Positions 33,859 to 46,689 of a stretch of 64,000 nt of DNA are shown here, in pieces. Numbering within the stretch: position 1 is the first letter of the stretch; each line of letters starts with the position of its first letter. The notes under the pieces are model-generated. The model was not told the origin of the DNA, made no database searches, and worked only from the letters and a program-made list of their open reading frames with translations. The DNA comes from Lonicera japonica (lineage: Eukaryota; Streptophyta; Magnoliopsida; Dipsacales; Caprifoliaceae): assembly GCA_021464415.1 (NCBI GenBank), contig JAKCWG010000718.1, positions 372,001 through 436,000 on the forward strand, given 5' to 3'. A program made the position numbers and the translations under genes.

Positions 33859-34287
33859 CTAATTGCCTGCGTAAAAATCCAAAAAGCACACATACACCAA
33901 AATAGATTCAAACAAACCCAAACTAATGTAGAATCTCAAAAGGCAAATACACACCTTTAACAGTCCCAAAACCCTAGAAACATCCTCTCCGACCAACCTC
34001 CACTTCAAATCCTCAGAGTCAATCAACACCACAATCTCCGCATACACCTCCACAAATCTCAACCAAAAGCAACACCTACCCCCTCAACTTCTCCGTAAAC
34101 AAAAAAAAATACTCCAAAGAACTAGCACCCTCCGGTGGTGTTCTTGATGTAGAACTGGTGCGCAAGTATATATTGTACTTGGTGAAATGATGATGATGAT
34201 GATGAAAGGCAAGTGATCGAAGGAGATTAGTGGGATATGAAATAAAATAATAAAGGTGAAGATTTTGAGGGTTTGATTGAAACCCAT
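33859..34287 (-). other. Unrecognised gene fragment with exon-like features
   Basis: On the minus strand two partly overlapping frames look coding-like: SSTSRTPPEGASSLEYFFLF then TEKLRG (about 34195-34085), and FVEVYAEIVVLIDSEDLKWR then LVGEDVSRVLGLLK (about 34060-33955). The second ends at a canonical donor AAAG/GTGTGT. A frame change separates them. I do not recognise the family. It could be the remnant of a host gene or transposon cargo. Confidence 0.3.
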
Positions 34288-34319
34288 TTAGTCTTTGATC
34301 AATAGAGATAGAGAGAGAA

Positions 34320-35479
34320 AGAGATTAATGTGTACGAGTTAAATTATTATTTTTTAATTTAAAAAAGCACATTTAATGGAATAAAAAACTTAATTTGAAA
34401 ATTGAATTGAATATGTTGGTGATTAAGAGAAAGAAGGTTAAAATTGGTATTATACCTAAAAATAATAAAATAGATATATTTTAAAAACCAGAAAAATAAA
34501 CAAGATTTTGTAGAAAATGTTTTCCTTTTCCAAAATTTTCATACTTAAAACAATGACTCAAAAACCTACATCCTTTAAACAATCAGATGCTTGCATTTGG
34601 GACTTCAAGCTATTTTTCTATAATATTTAATATAAACATTGATTCTAACATGTACCGTACCCTTATAAATTAAATAATTCAATATATTATGAAATCTATC
34701 TTTTCTTATCTTATCCAACAAAAAAAATGTAAAACTAAGATGAGCATATTTGTTCATATAAAAAAAATACAAACAATTATTCATACTTTTATATATTAAT
34801 GTAGATAATGCACTCTCTCTATATGCTTTAGAGTGAATTTTTGTCAATAAATAATACACGCGATGAGAATTTAGTTTTAGAAATAAAAAAATTATGGACA
34901 TTAGCTTATCTTTTTTTCTAACCTAAAAATAATAACAAATATTCATAATAGAAAATGCAATTATTACAATCATAACTACATCAGTGTGACTAATAAATCA
35001 AACTTGTGTAATGGCCTCTGACCTATTATTAGCTAGTTTAAATTATTTTATAAATAGAAATCAAAATATATTAGAAATGAATAACTAATATATCAAATTC
35101 TTAGAATATAGTAGATGGTCAATTTCTTGGGTACTATTGCATCTAAAAAAATTATTACTGAAATTAAATAGGTTATGAGTTTGAGTAGAATAAATATTAT
35201 AAATTTGAATGGAGTTTAAACTAACTTAACTACAATGTTTTACTTTGAGAACATTAAATTAAATCAAAGATTATTACTAAAATCAAATAGGATAGGAATT
35301 GGAGTATAATACATTGTACAAATTGGAATAGAGTTTAAAACCAACTTACTAACTATCTTTTTCAAAGCATTGCAAGATATATATGGATTGAAGAAGATTT
35401 TGAGTAGAATTAAAGGGCATATATGTTCTAACATTCTTCGTGCTTTATATATAGCTTATATATATAGATATAGATAAAG
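34320..35479. other. AT-rich intergenic DNA
   Basis: No gene, terminal repeat or tandem structure was recognised. Confidence 0.4.
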
Positions 35480-38400
35480 TTCAACCAGCCTCCAACGAGA
35501 TCCCAAACAACATAAGGCTTAATTCGAAAAATATAAGTTCTCAAATTTAGTTATACAAATTAAGTCTTAAAGTACAACACTACAATAATATCCGAATAGT
35601 CAAAATGTGAATCATTGGCCCTTTCATCACAAAGGGCTCTCAAGTATAATCAACGGTAAGAGGCAATTTAAGACTCGTCAATCTTCCCCCATTGCCTGAG
35701 CGTACCTACTGATGAATCTAAATAGGAAAAATAATAGGGAATAAGCCAATAAAGCTCAGTGGGAACTATATGGTTCGTTCAATAGGAGAATACAATTTGT
35801 ATGCAACACACACGTGCCATTGATATCAAAATACATTTTTGATATGCAAAAAAAAATCCAAGACATGCTCAACACTACAATCATGAATCCCAGACCTATT
35901 ACAATTTATAATACTACTCAATTATGTTGGCTAATTAATTAAATATGGCATTACACATTTGTTTCATCAAAGAGTATCAAATATATCCAAGACCTTAGTC
36001 TTATAATCTAGAACTACCCAAGTTACCCCCATGTCTACGTTCCATGGGCTCGCTTGCTAACATGCGGCTGTAAGGCCTCACATTATTTGTCGTGCACAGT
36101 TTCGAGCCGTTCACCCAAGATACATGTGTCCCGTGTAATTGACCCCTTCATATAATACATACCTGGACTTGGCATAACGCAATAATATATATAGCTAACC
36201 GAATAGACAACTTAAGCATATTATTATTCATGTGCTAACATTAATAATTTATCAGTTTATAATAAAAACTCTCAACTAACCAACATGACCAGGTATATTA
36301 AAACCAACCCAATTTGGTGTATAATATCATCAACAAGTGTATCAAGTGTAGAACTCACCAATTGGATCATTAACAACAATCATATGGCGACATATCCAAA
36401 TCTATCAACAATTACTGACATCCAAGTGGGTTTTTGTCCAAAATAGCAATTGGTCAACATGCATGTACAAATATTTGGTAGATCATGGATTTAAAGTTAT
36501 ATTCAACATATTTAGGCCTTAATTACAAGATTATACAATCCCAACTCTTAATGCATACACCCACCTAGTTTATTCTTTAATTTAAACCTGAATAGCTTTT
36601 ATAATACTACATGCATGCAACAACAATTAATAAAAAAAAGGTTTGTACAATGAGTAGGGCTGATCTATAAACAATTGTGTAGTGTGTTAATATGTAAAAA
36701 ACAGTGCCTATTCTTTAGAACTTAGAGATTAAGGTTTGTGCTTATGGATACTTCAAATAAAATAAAAAAATTAATGGCAAATAATTTAGATATATGTCAC
36801 ACCAATTCATTCAAGTGGTGCTGCATCAGTTTGTGCAAAATACTGCACAAAAATTAATTGAACCTTACATTTTCCTAAGTTAATCATGCCTAATATAGTT
36901 GGTATAGTCCAAATACAGTAAACTATTAAACCACGCAATGACATAAGCAATGACATTCAGGAAAACAAGTGTAATCTCGCTTTGACTAGTGATTTTTAGT
37001 TCCAGGGTGTAACAACCCGCCTAATTAAGCGAGTGTTAACAGATGCTGTATTAAATTAATAGCAAATAAACAAGTGATTTGAACCAGTAATATGCACAAA
37101 AGAAGGGGAGTCTAATAAAATTTCGGCATGAAGTATTCACAAATACTAAGAAATCCACCCTATTTAATAAACCAAAACATCACAAGGGTATAGAATACAT
37201 CACAATCTAATTACAATTCAAACATAAATAGTCTAACATGAAAATACAAATCATAATTCTCCAACAAACCAAAATCCAAATAAAGTCCAAGTTCGAAATA
37301 CAAACTAATACAACCATAGATATTACAAAGTTTCTCAAATTCATTAGAAATAACAACTTCCACAATCAAAGATAGTACAACGAACTAAAATCCATAAGGG
37401 TATCAGAGTGGCTCTAAGACGAACTCGGACCTGGTTCACCACCTCTACCCGTACCAAGAGGTATACATGAAAGATAAATAAGGGAATAAGACAAAACTGG
37501 CTCAATGGGAACTATAGGGAAAGGGAGATGCAATGCATATACATGTCATGGTATGAAGAATTATAAATTTTCCTCGTTGACAAAGATTTCTATGTTTTAC
37601 CAATTAATAAGAAAAATCATTCATTGAAATAATCTATATCAATTTATTGTCAATGCATATCTCACATGATACTGTATAAATGTCCACCCACGTCCTCATC
37701 CTCCTCGATCTAATACCGGTACTAGACGGATTATACTACTCACAAACGAACCCCATATTTCCATGGGTCAGTGCACTGGTAACCAGATTTCAAGGCACCC
37801 CATCTTCCCATGGGTCTGTGCAATAATATCAACTCAACCATTTCTATACTGGTGCTTATCCGGTTCCATCAACCTCCTTATCTCACTATATGTTGATTAT
37901 TTGTAAGAAGGTTATTTTATATGATTGTAACTTCAACCAATTAATAATCAGGATTTTAGCAAAATGTATCAAAATCACATCACTAGTTGTTTATAAACAT
38001 GATTTATATTGTCTCATAAGCCAATAATTGAGAAAAAAATACTACATAATCTAGAATCATCATCCAACACTTGAGTACATGTCTAATAATGAGTTAAAAG
38101 TGAAATAAAAGTGTTTTATATTCTGAAAATTTATTAACTTATGTAGAAATATTATGTATTAGACATGTAAATGATGTTTCTAGCTATATCGGTACCAAAT
38201 TCTCAAATGGGTAAATAATTTTCAACATGCAAGATAATCAACCTCCATTAGTATCAATTACATTTACTATCAATAATAAAGTCCAGAAGATTCAGTCCAT
38301 GGATACACAACATGCGTGCAAGAGGAAATCATTAATTTGGTGCCGAAATCCAGTATTTTCAACTCAATTAACTCAATTAACTCACAATTTTGAAAATCAA

Positions 38401-38740
38401 AGAGAAAAGGGAAGTTCGCACCTGGAAACCTAGAAGGATAGACTTTGGTGGCCTAGTTTTAGCTCCAAGGATCTCCCAAATCCCACTTGCAAGCCCGAAA
38501 ATGAGTAAAGAACGCGAAGGAGATGAAAAATCTGCAATTTCGGTAAGAAAAGCTCAATTTTGAGCCATGAAACCTTCAAAACCCACCAAGAATCGCCCTT
38601 TCTCTCTCTAGAATTGCTCTCAGCTTTCTCTCCCACTAAAATGGTCTGAAATGGTGAAGAAAGGGATTTAAAATTGGGTCAAAGTGGTCAATTTCGATAA
38701 TAACAAGGCTACATATTTACATTATGGACCTATCTGGGGA
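35480..38740. mobile_element. Degenerate LTR-like gypsy DNA
   Basis: Two related non-coding blocks (about 35480-36960 and 37007-38740) share words such as AGGGAATAAG, CTCAGTGGGAACTATA or CTCAATGGGAACTATA, and CCATGGGTC. They also resemble 21110-21350. The second begins at TGTAACAACCCG (37009), an LTR-like start. No coding remains. Boundaries are approximate. Confidence 0.4.
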
Positions 38741-38754
38741 AAATGGAGACCAGT

Positions 38755-38900
38755 CTGGTGCCAAGAAATTCTTAGAATTTAAGACTGCGGACCGGTCTGC
38801 AAAAAGGCCATACAAGTTCGGCGCCAAAGAATTTCCAAAGTTTTAGACTGCGGACCGGTCTGCTAAAAGGCCATACCGGTCTGCCAAAAAGAATTTCATA
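38755..38900. repeat. Short tandem repeat with GGACCGGTCTGC, 63-bp period
   Basis: AGACTGCGGACCGGTCTGC occurs at 38782 and 38845, each followed by AAAAGGCCATAC. Partial units flank them. Confidence 0.7.
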
Positions 38901-39120
38901 GAATTTCACATGCTTAATGCAAGAAGCTGAATGATGATCATGCATTCCAAGAAATTCCTAAAGATTGGGCATGAAAGTTTAAGATGAAGAAAGCCTGAAG
39001 TTAAAAGGTGAAGCAATCAGAAGAATTGTTTAAAGCGTGGGCACGTCAAAGCTGGGAGTTATGACAAAAAGGCAGAAGTGTTGTTTTGATAAGGCACAAG
39101 CACGCCTTAAAGTCCGAAAT

Positions 39121-39606
39121 TCAGCTTTATTTTATAGCGTGTTCTCACGACTAGCTGGCGATATAATTTATTAGTTTTTATTATTATTTTGGCAGCTTCT
39201 TTATTTCTTTAATAGGCCTTTTATTTTAATTAGGAGATAATATTTAGTTTGTTTCCTTTTATTAGGATTCCTATTTTTAATAGGAAATAGTTTCTTTATT
39301 GTTTTAGGATTCTATTGTTTTATTTCCTCCTATTTAAAAGAGGCACAATATTGTTTTATTAATCAAGTTATGAAGACAATTATGATTAATTAAATTAAGA
39401 GTTTTCTCTTTGTGTTCTCTAAGAACATGTTGAGCATGTTGAATTGATTAATTCACGTGTTTCTTGACTTATCAATCTAGCATCCATACTAGATTATGGC
39501 GTTGTTTACTATACCGAGGTTCGCACTTCTTTAAGCGTTGGGTTTAGGTTCCATCTTCCACCAATTCGTCCTATTCCAAGGTTCTAGTCTTAATATAAAC
39601 TACGGG
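39121..39606 (+). repeat. Gypsy LTR fragment (same family as 50640-51240 and 58699-59235)
   Basis: The block TTAGGAGATAATATTTAG to AACTACGGGTCAAGG is the reverse-complement relative of the two minus-strand LTRs downstream, sharing AGAGTTTTCTCTTTGTGTTC, GACTTATCAATCTAG and CTTTAAGCGTTGGGTT. It is diverged and partial. Confidence 0.6.
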
Positions 39607-40453
39607 TCAAGGATTCATAAACAAACTGTTTAGGAGTACGATATGGGATCGTGTCACCTTGTTCTTGAAATGAACGATACTATAACGAGGTTTCACTTTC
39701 AGGAATACGTAATCATCAACTTCAAATTCCAAGGGTTTCCTTTTAACATTGGCATATGATTTTTGACGACTTTGGGCAGTTTGTAGGCTTTGTTTAATCA
39801 ACTTTATCTTTTCCGTAGTCTCCTGAACCAGCTGTGGTCCTAAGACTGATGATTCTCCTGCTTTACCCAACATACAGGAGATCTGCACACTCTTCCATAT
39901 AGTGCTTCAAACGGTGCCATTCCAATACTAGATTGGAAACTGTTGTTCTAAGCAAATTCGGCCAACGGAAGGTGTTTATCCCAATTTTCCCGAAAATCTA
40001 ACACACAAGCTCTTAACATATCCTATAATATTTGAATGGTTCGTTCAGATCGCCCATCAGTTTGCGGGTGGTACGCGGTGCTAAAGTCCAACTGAGTTCC
40101 CATACTCCTCTGCAATGTTGTCCAAAATTTTGATGTAAACCGGGGATCTCTATCCGATACAACCGACAATGGAACATCGTGAAATTTCACAATCTCCTTG
40201 ATATAAATCTTCGCCAACCTCCTTACAAGAAACTTCTTTTGAATAAGAAGGAAATAAGCCGATTTAGTTAATTTGTCAACTACGACCCACACTGCATCAT
40301 TCTTAGACTAAGTCCTTGGTAAACCCATAAGGAAATCCATTGTGATATTCTCCCATTTCCATTCAGGAATAGGCAAAGGCTGCAACTGACCCAAAGGTTT
40401 CTGATGTTCGATCTTGATCATCTGACAAGAAAGACATCTTGCTACGAAGTTTT
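39607..40453 (-). pseudogene. Gypsy integrase remnant
   Basis: Minus-strand pieces read, in pol order: CLSCQMIKIEHQKPLGQLQP (end of the zinc domain and start of the core), [36 protein letters not shown] catalytic region with [15 protein letters not shown], and a C-terminal [20 protein letters not shown]. Frames are broken between the pieces. Upstream pol is cut off exactly where the second F-box duplication starts (40454). Confidence 0.8.
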
Positions 40454-41051
40454 CCTGGTGCTCAACAGGCCTTTGGAATGGTGTAGTCCACTGGTCTGGA
40501 TTTAATCCGAACAAGTCTAGTGATAGTTTTCATATTTTGACGGTGTCATTCGGCCTGAGAAACAAGTCGCTAGGTGTTGTACAGGTGCCTCCTTGTTTAC
40601 AAAAAGATTGGGACCATTGGTTCATGCGTGTCACAGTATTTGGGAATGGCTTGCTTTTTTACATTATAATGGAGATCTTTCTTGGGGTGTTTGGGTGATG
40701 AAGGAGTATGGTGTAGAAAGCTCTTGGACAAAGCAGTTCACTGTTAAGGGTTTGCGGAGACCAACTTACTTTAGAGAGAATGGTGATATCTTGTTAGAGG
40801 TAAGAGATGTGTATTCTGGTGGGTGGGATTTGGTTTCCTATGATCGTAAAAGTAAATTGATCAAGAATCTCAACAAATTTGGAACGATATGCTCGTTCAA
40901 TGTAGATACTTACAAGGAGAGCCTCGTCTTAGTTAAGAGCTTAAATGAAGTTTTGGGTAGGATGGAAAATTCTGGTGGTGCAGCCATTTGTGAGGAGACA
41001 TCCATCCTGCCTGAAGAAGAAAATGAGGTAAAGGGGAAGAGAAAAATTTAA
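40454..41051 (+). pseudogene. F-box-associated domain, partial second copy
   Basis: This matches the 3' part of the F-box gene at 3144-3743. The F-box itself is missing, and an early frameshift near 40650 breaks the frame before WVMKEYGVESSWTKQF. The last 130 codons are open and differ by scattered substitutions, ending ENEVKGKRKI as in copy 1. There is no promoter or start, so it is a non-functional duplicate. Confidence 0.88.
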
Positions 41052-42001
41052 AGCACGAATGAAGGAAGAATAACAAGAATATGCAAGGTACAAAGATACG
41101 ATATGCCACGTACTGTGGAATACTTATTGCTTGGGTCCAATATTCCAATGTTTAAAGTATTTTCTTTAATAGACATATGGATGTCCAAGTTCAGTCGTGC
41201 AATAGTATATTTTTATTTTTGAGTGGGTGAATTATATGCTAAATGAAATATTACGTTAGACTTAAATGTTCTATTCACAAATCTTCCAATTAGTATTAAA
41301 TAGAGCAAACATAGACAATACTTATTGTCACACAACTTGATCGATGTCTTGTGTGAGTGGGTGGGATTTTGTTTTTCGAGGTTGTGGTGGGATTGGAGGA
41401 AAAAATTGTGCGTGGTACACTACTGCTAACGGAGTAGTAAAAAACAGTTAACCTTCATATGAGACAATATTTTAGGTAACTGAGATTTGTTTAGTTAATT
41501 CATAAAGGTATGAATAATATGCAACAAGCATGGATACTAATAATTCCTTAGAAATGTGGATAGTATTGTAGGCAAAAGTACATATATAAGCACGTAAGCA
41601 TGAGTAATTCACTACAAGTGTGGAGATTGCCGTATGCACGGATTCTTTGTAACACGAATAAGGCCACAGGCATGAGTATTTTTACTGTAAATTTGAATAG
41701 TGCATAGCTACTGGTTATGCCTAGTGCTGTGATATCTATTATATATACTTGGTCATTTTGAAAATAGTGGACTGCAATGGAGTATGCTATTATAAATTCT
41801 TCACATTACTCATTATGTTTAACATAGATGAGTTGCGTAGCCATTAAAGTTCAATCCTGGTTTAAACTTTTGTGAATTAGAGAAATATCCTTTAATTACA
41901 TTTTCTATGATATCATGTTTACAATATTTTCTTTCTTTTGAATTGGAAAATTTTCCTTTCAGTTGTAATTTGTAATTTGTAAATCATAATTATGAAAAAC
42001 A

Positions 42002-42477
42002 TGTTGCGCCAAACCGCTCACAACCGAGCACGTCGCAACGTCGAGGGATCTCACAAGCCCAAATGGTTTACCCGAAAGAAGAACCGACACAAAAAAGTAC
42101 ACCCACAATAGAGAAATAGGAAATAAAGAAATAATTGCGCAAGACAAGGTTTTACCGTGGTGTCGGCGTAAACGCCACTAATCCACACAGATGATAGCTT
42201 CTATTAATAATTGGGAACAAAGAGTGATTACAAGCACACACATAAATTTCTCACCAAAATTTAGCTCTCAACTCACTCTAGGCAAAAAAAACTAACTTAT
42301 GCACAAATGAGCCAAAACTACACTTTAAAGCCAAAATCCTGGACCCATGATCGATCATGGTATACCCCATGATCGATCATGAAAGTTCACTGCCGCAAAT
42401 ATAAATACCATGATCGATCATGGACATACCCATGAATGATCATGGTTCACCAAACTAAAGGAGAGCCAAACTTCTCA
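42002..42477 (-). repeat. Copia 3' LTR (minus orientation)
   Basis: 476 bp, about 13 mismatches to the 5' LTR. Palindromes of the CCATGATCGATCATGG type lie at 42345-42360, 42367-42381, 42409-42423 and, degenerate, 42431-42445. Confidence 0.93.
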
Positions 42478-42490
42478 AATCTCCACCTTG
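42478..42490 (-). promoter_or_regulatory. Copia polypurine tract
   Basis: The minus strand reads AAGGTGGAGATT directly before the 3' LTR, the usual plus-strand primer of copia elements. Confidence 0.8.
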
Positions 42491-42559
42491 GCGAACCATG
42501 CAGCTAACCCGTCTAGTAAAATTGTACACCTCACTCTACTTGTTCCTCCATCAATACTG

Positions 42560-44181
42560 CTATAGCATCACACCCGGCCCCGAAGAGCCTCCACACCGAA
42601 GAATGTTATCCAATGTCGAGCAGTGCTCGAACTTGGTCGTCGGTACCACCTTCGTCATCATATATGCAGGATTATCCTTGGTGCCAATTTTCTTCAAAAT
42701 CACTTCACCACTCTCGATAATCTCCCGTATAAAATAAAACCGAACATCGATGTGCTTCGTCCGTCCGTGATGAACCTGGTTCTTAGCCAAATGAATAGCG
42801 CTTTGGCTATCACAATGTACATCGACATTCTCCTGAACCATCCCCAAATCACCTATCAAACCCCGAAGCCACAATGCTTCCTTGACTGCCTCTGTTGCTG
42901 CAATGTACTCTGCTTCCGTAGTAGACAACGCCACTACACCTTGCAACATCGACCTCCAGCTAATCGGACCACCACTAAATGTGAAAACATATCCCGTGGT
43001 CAATCGTCGCTTGTCAAGATCCCCAGCATAGTCCGAATCAACATAACCGCAAATAATAGACCCCTCGGTTCTCTGGTACACCAACCCTTTATTCTTCGTC
43101 CCTTGTAGATACCGTAAAATCCACTTAACAGCATTCCAATGCTGTTTTCCCGGATTGGCCATGAATCTACTCGCAATGCTCACCGCCTGAGCAATGTCCG
43201 GTCGAGTACACACCATGGCATACATCAAGCTTCCTACCGCACTAGTATACGGAACTTGAGCCATATACTCCACCTTTTCATCTGTTTCTGGAGCCATTGT
43301 TGCCGAGAGCTTGAAGTGAGGAGCCAATGGAACACTCACAGGCTTTGAATCCTGCATCCCAAACCGGACTACCACTTTCTCTAGATATTGCCTCTGAGTG
43401 AGGCACAATCTTCCCTTCTTCCTCTCCTTCACTATCTCCATTCCCAGAATCTTCTTAGCTCCACCCAAGTCCTTCATCTCAAACTCGAGACTCAACTGAG
43501 CCTTCACCGTGTTGATATCAGACATACTCGATGAACAAATAAGCATATCATCAACATATAAGAGTAAGTAGATAAACGAATCCCCCTTGAGTTTCTTGAA
43601 ATAAACGCAATGATCAAAATCACTCCGCTTGAATTTCTGAGCCATCATGAATGTGTCAAACTTCTTGTACCATTGTCTAGGCGATTGCTTCAACCCATAC
43701 AAGGACTTCTTCAGTTTACAAACACAATCTTCCTTGCCAACAACCTTGAACCCCTCCGGTTGAGATATATAAATCTCCTCCTCTAGATTCCCATGCAAGA
43801 ACGTAGTCTTAACATCGAGTTGTTCAAGCTCTAAGTCAAACTGCGATACCATAGCTAATAGCCTCTAATGGAAGTGTGTTTTACTACCGGAGAGAAGACT
43901 TCATTATAATCCACCCCTTCCCGCTGTGCAAATCCCTTAGCTACCAATCTTGCTTTATACCGAACATCCGAATCTAGAACCCCATTTTTCTTGGCAAACA
44001 CCCATTTGCACCCAATTGACTTTTTCCCCTTTGGCAACTTGCAAAGATCCCAAGTTTCATTCTTGTGAAGAGAATCCATCTCTTCACCCATGGCCGCCTT
44101 CCATTCATCACAATGACTATCAGCCACTGCCTCCCGATAAGAAGTCGGTTCATCGCCATAAACCACCAATGCATATGCCAC
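42560..44181 (-). pseudogene. Copia reverse transcriptase and RNase H
   Basis: The first piece (44181-43855) starts the reverse transcriptase domain with KWVFAKKNG and KHTSIRG, then a frame change follows. The second piece (43852-42560, 430 codons) has LDVKTTFLHGNLEEEIY, LYGLKQSPRQWY, catalytic YVDD at its residues 99-102, and RNase H with GYVDSDYAGD, STTEAEYIAATEA and HCDSQSAIHLAKN. The frame break lies inside the polymerase domain, so no full-length enzyme is possible. Confidence 0.92.
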
Positions 44182-44652
44182 ACTATCTTCATAGCCAAAT
44201 CGTTGCGGTGCTCATCGAGCTCTAGGCTCTCTTCCACTCGCCAAAGACGGCACCTCTCGTTGTTGTTGACTAGACCCCTCAATAGGAATCTCTCCATTCT
44301 CCGAATCACTATCGGAAGATTCAACCGGATTAGTCACTTCCGATTGCACCGGAATAGTCACCACTGGCGTAGTAACTTCCGTTTGCACCACTCCTCTCTT
44401 CTCACTCTCATCGAGAGCCTTTACATTTTGTCCCGTAAGCATCTTGAGCAAAGAAGCCTCATCAAATGTAACATCTCTGCTAACAACCATTTTCTTGTCT
44501 TGAAGACACCACAACTTGTATCCCTTGACTCCAATTCTTGAACCCATAAAGATCGCCTTTTTGGCTCTTGGATCAATCTTATCTTCATGGACGTGATAAT
44601 AAACCGGACACCCAAATATGTGTAATGAATCGTAACTTGCATGAGATCCTGT

Positions 44653-45393
44653 CTAAACCTCCATAGGAGTTTTGTAATCGACCCCTGAAGATGGCAACAC
44701 GTTCACGATGTAGCTCGCATAAGATAAGGCCTCCGCCCAATACTGTTTCCCCAAATTTGCATTTGACAGCATACACCTCACTTTTTCAAGTAAGGTACGG
44801 TTCATCCTCTCAGCTACTCCGTTTTGCTGTGGTGTACCTCTAACCGTGAAATGGAGAATAATTCCCTCATCTTGACAGTACTCCTTAAACGGATCACTAG
44901 TGTACTCTCCGCCATTATCGGATCTAAGCACCTTGATCTTCCTGCCAAGCTGATTTTCGACCATTTTCTTCCACCTTAGAAACACCCCAAAGACCTCGCC
45001 TTTGTGCTTCATGAGATATACCCAAATCCTCCTAGAGAAATCATCTACAAATGTAACAAAGTAATGATTACCTCCTAAGGATTTCGTCTTGGAAGGTCCC
45101 CAGACATCCGTGTGTATGTAGTCAAGCAACCCCTTCGTGCAATGAATAGCCGTCCCAAACTTTACTCGTGTCTGTTTTCCGAGCACACAATGCTCACAAA
45201 ACTCCAGCTTGCAGCTCTTCGCACCCTTGAGCAAACCTTGCTTACATAACACCATCATCGCCTTCTCCCCGGCATGTCCCAATCTCATGTGCCATAATCT
45301 CGTCGAATCCGAATTTGTACTTGCTCCACCAGCTTCCGTAGAAACTAAAGCACTGCCCGTCACCGTACTACCTTGAAGGAAATAGAGATTACC
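44653..45393 (-). pseudogene. Copia integrase
   Basis: In the same frame as gag. From the first Met (45363) it has the HHCC zinc domain (LWHMRLGH, CEHCVLGK) and the catalytic core with Asp86 (HTDVWGP), Asp149 (RSDNGGEY) and Glu185 (PQQNGVAERMNR). It is cut by a premature stop at 44653-44655 after KTPMEV; the linker to reverse transcriptase continues in frame behind it (44547-44215). Confidence 0.9.
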
Positions 45394-46563
45394 CTATTTC
45401 TTTCCCTTCATCAACACCAAGGCACCGGAAGTAACCTTTAGCATTCCACCCTCGAGCACAATCTTGCACCCGTTGGAATCTAAAGAACCCAAAGAAATCA
45501 AATTCTTCTTCAGATCCGGGATGTACCTAACGTCATGTAGCTTCAACTTGATCGTTCCAATACCCTCCGTCCTACAAACGTGATCATTGCCCATCAAAAC
45601 CGTTCCTCCATTCACCTTCGTCAAGGTATGGAAAAGGTCCTTGTTTGGACACATGTGGTACGAACAACCCGAGTCTAAAATCCACTCGTCCGTTGAGCTT
45701 TCCCTAGGAGTAACCACTAATATACTCTCGAAATCATCATCCCCTGAAGTAACAGAATTCACGGTATCATCCGCATTCTTCTTCTTCCCTTTGTCTACCC
45801 AAGCGTTAGGACAATTTTTCTTCATATGCCCCTTCCTTTTGCACTTGTAACATTCCATGTTATCCAAGTACTTAGTACGTGACTTGGACCGAGAGTTGTG
45901 CTTTGCTTGTTTCCGATCATCTGTCCTTCCCCGCGTCACCAACGCATCGGACGATGTACTACATTTCTCCCTCTGTCTTTGCTCATTACCAAGCAGTGCC
46001 AAAGAAACGTCCTTATATTTCACTAAATCCTTACCATATAACAAAGTGGTACTTAAATGGTCATAGGATTCCGGAAGTGAATTGAGCAACAAGATAGCCT
46101 TATCCTCATCTTTCATGTCTTCGTTCAAGTTTAACAAATCAGAAATCATCTTGTTAAACTCATCGACATGCTCACTTATTGATGTACCTCTAGCATATTC
46201 AAACCGGAACAGCTTCTTCTTGAGATAGAGACGATTCTCTATACTCTTCATCATGTACTTCTCTTCTAGTATCCTCCATATGCTAGCCGCGGATTTCTCA
46301 CGCATAACGTAGTATATCACATTTTGAGCTAGATGCAACCGGATAGTGCTACAAGCCTTCAAATCATACTCTTCCCATTCAACATCTGTCATCGTCGTGG
46401 GCTTAGCTTCCACACTCAACAATGCCTTGTGCAACTCCTGTTGGATCAAGACATCTCGCATTTGGCATTGCCACATGCCGGAATTTACCAACTTTCCATC
46501 GAATTTCTCAACGTCAAACTTTATCGCTGACACCTTTGAGGTCTTAGAAGTAGTCATCTTCAA
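45394..46563 (-). pseudogene. Copia gag and protease
   Basis: 389 codons, ending in a premature stop. Residues about 10-200 form the gag (UBN2-type) core. A CCHC zinc knuckle lies at 238-251 (CYKCKRKGHMKKNC). The protease catalytic DSG is at 297-299, followed by a CSYHM context typical of copia. The stop falls after ALVLMKGKK, before the integrase zinc domain, and the same frame continues beyond it. Confidence 0.9.
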
Positions 46564-46675
46564 TCACCAATGGACTTGACAAACCAACAACGAGACAAAG
46601 ATTGAAAAATCTCACTTAGGAATTTTATCAAACACTTGGCGTGCAACACAAAACCCACTTTTCTCGTTTTTCTCC

Positions 46676-46686
46676 CTCTGATACCA
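46676..46686 (-). promoter_or_regulatory. Copia primer binding site
   Basis: The minus strand reads TGGTATCAGAG three bases inside the 5' LTR, the usual initiator Met-tRNA complement. Confidence 0.9.
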
Positions 46687-46689
46687 ATT

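Noticed and set aside
37390..37405. Primer binding site at GGGTATCAGAGTGG
   Set aside because: It resembles the tRNA complement, but no LTR end lies directly before it and the following DNA continues the same LTR-like block.
42623..43108. Plus-strand open frames across the copia element (also 44065-44541, 45587-45850)
   Set aside because: They are antisense shadows of the minus-strand polyprotein and show no domain.
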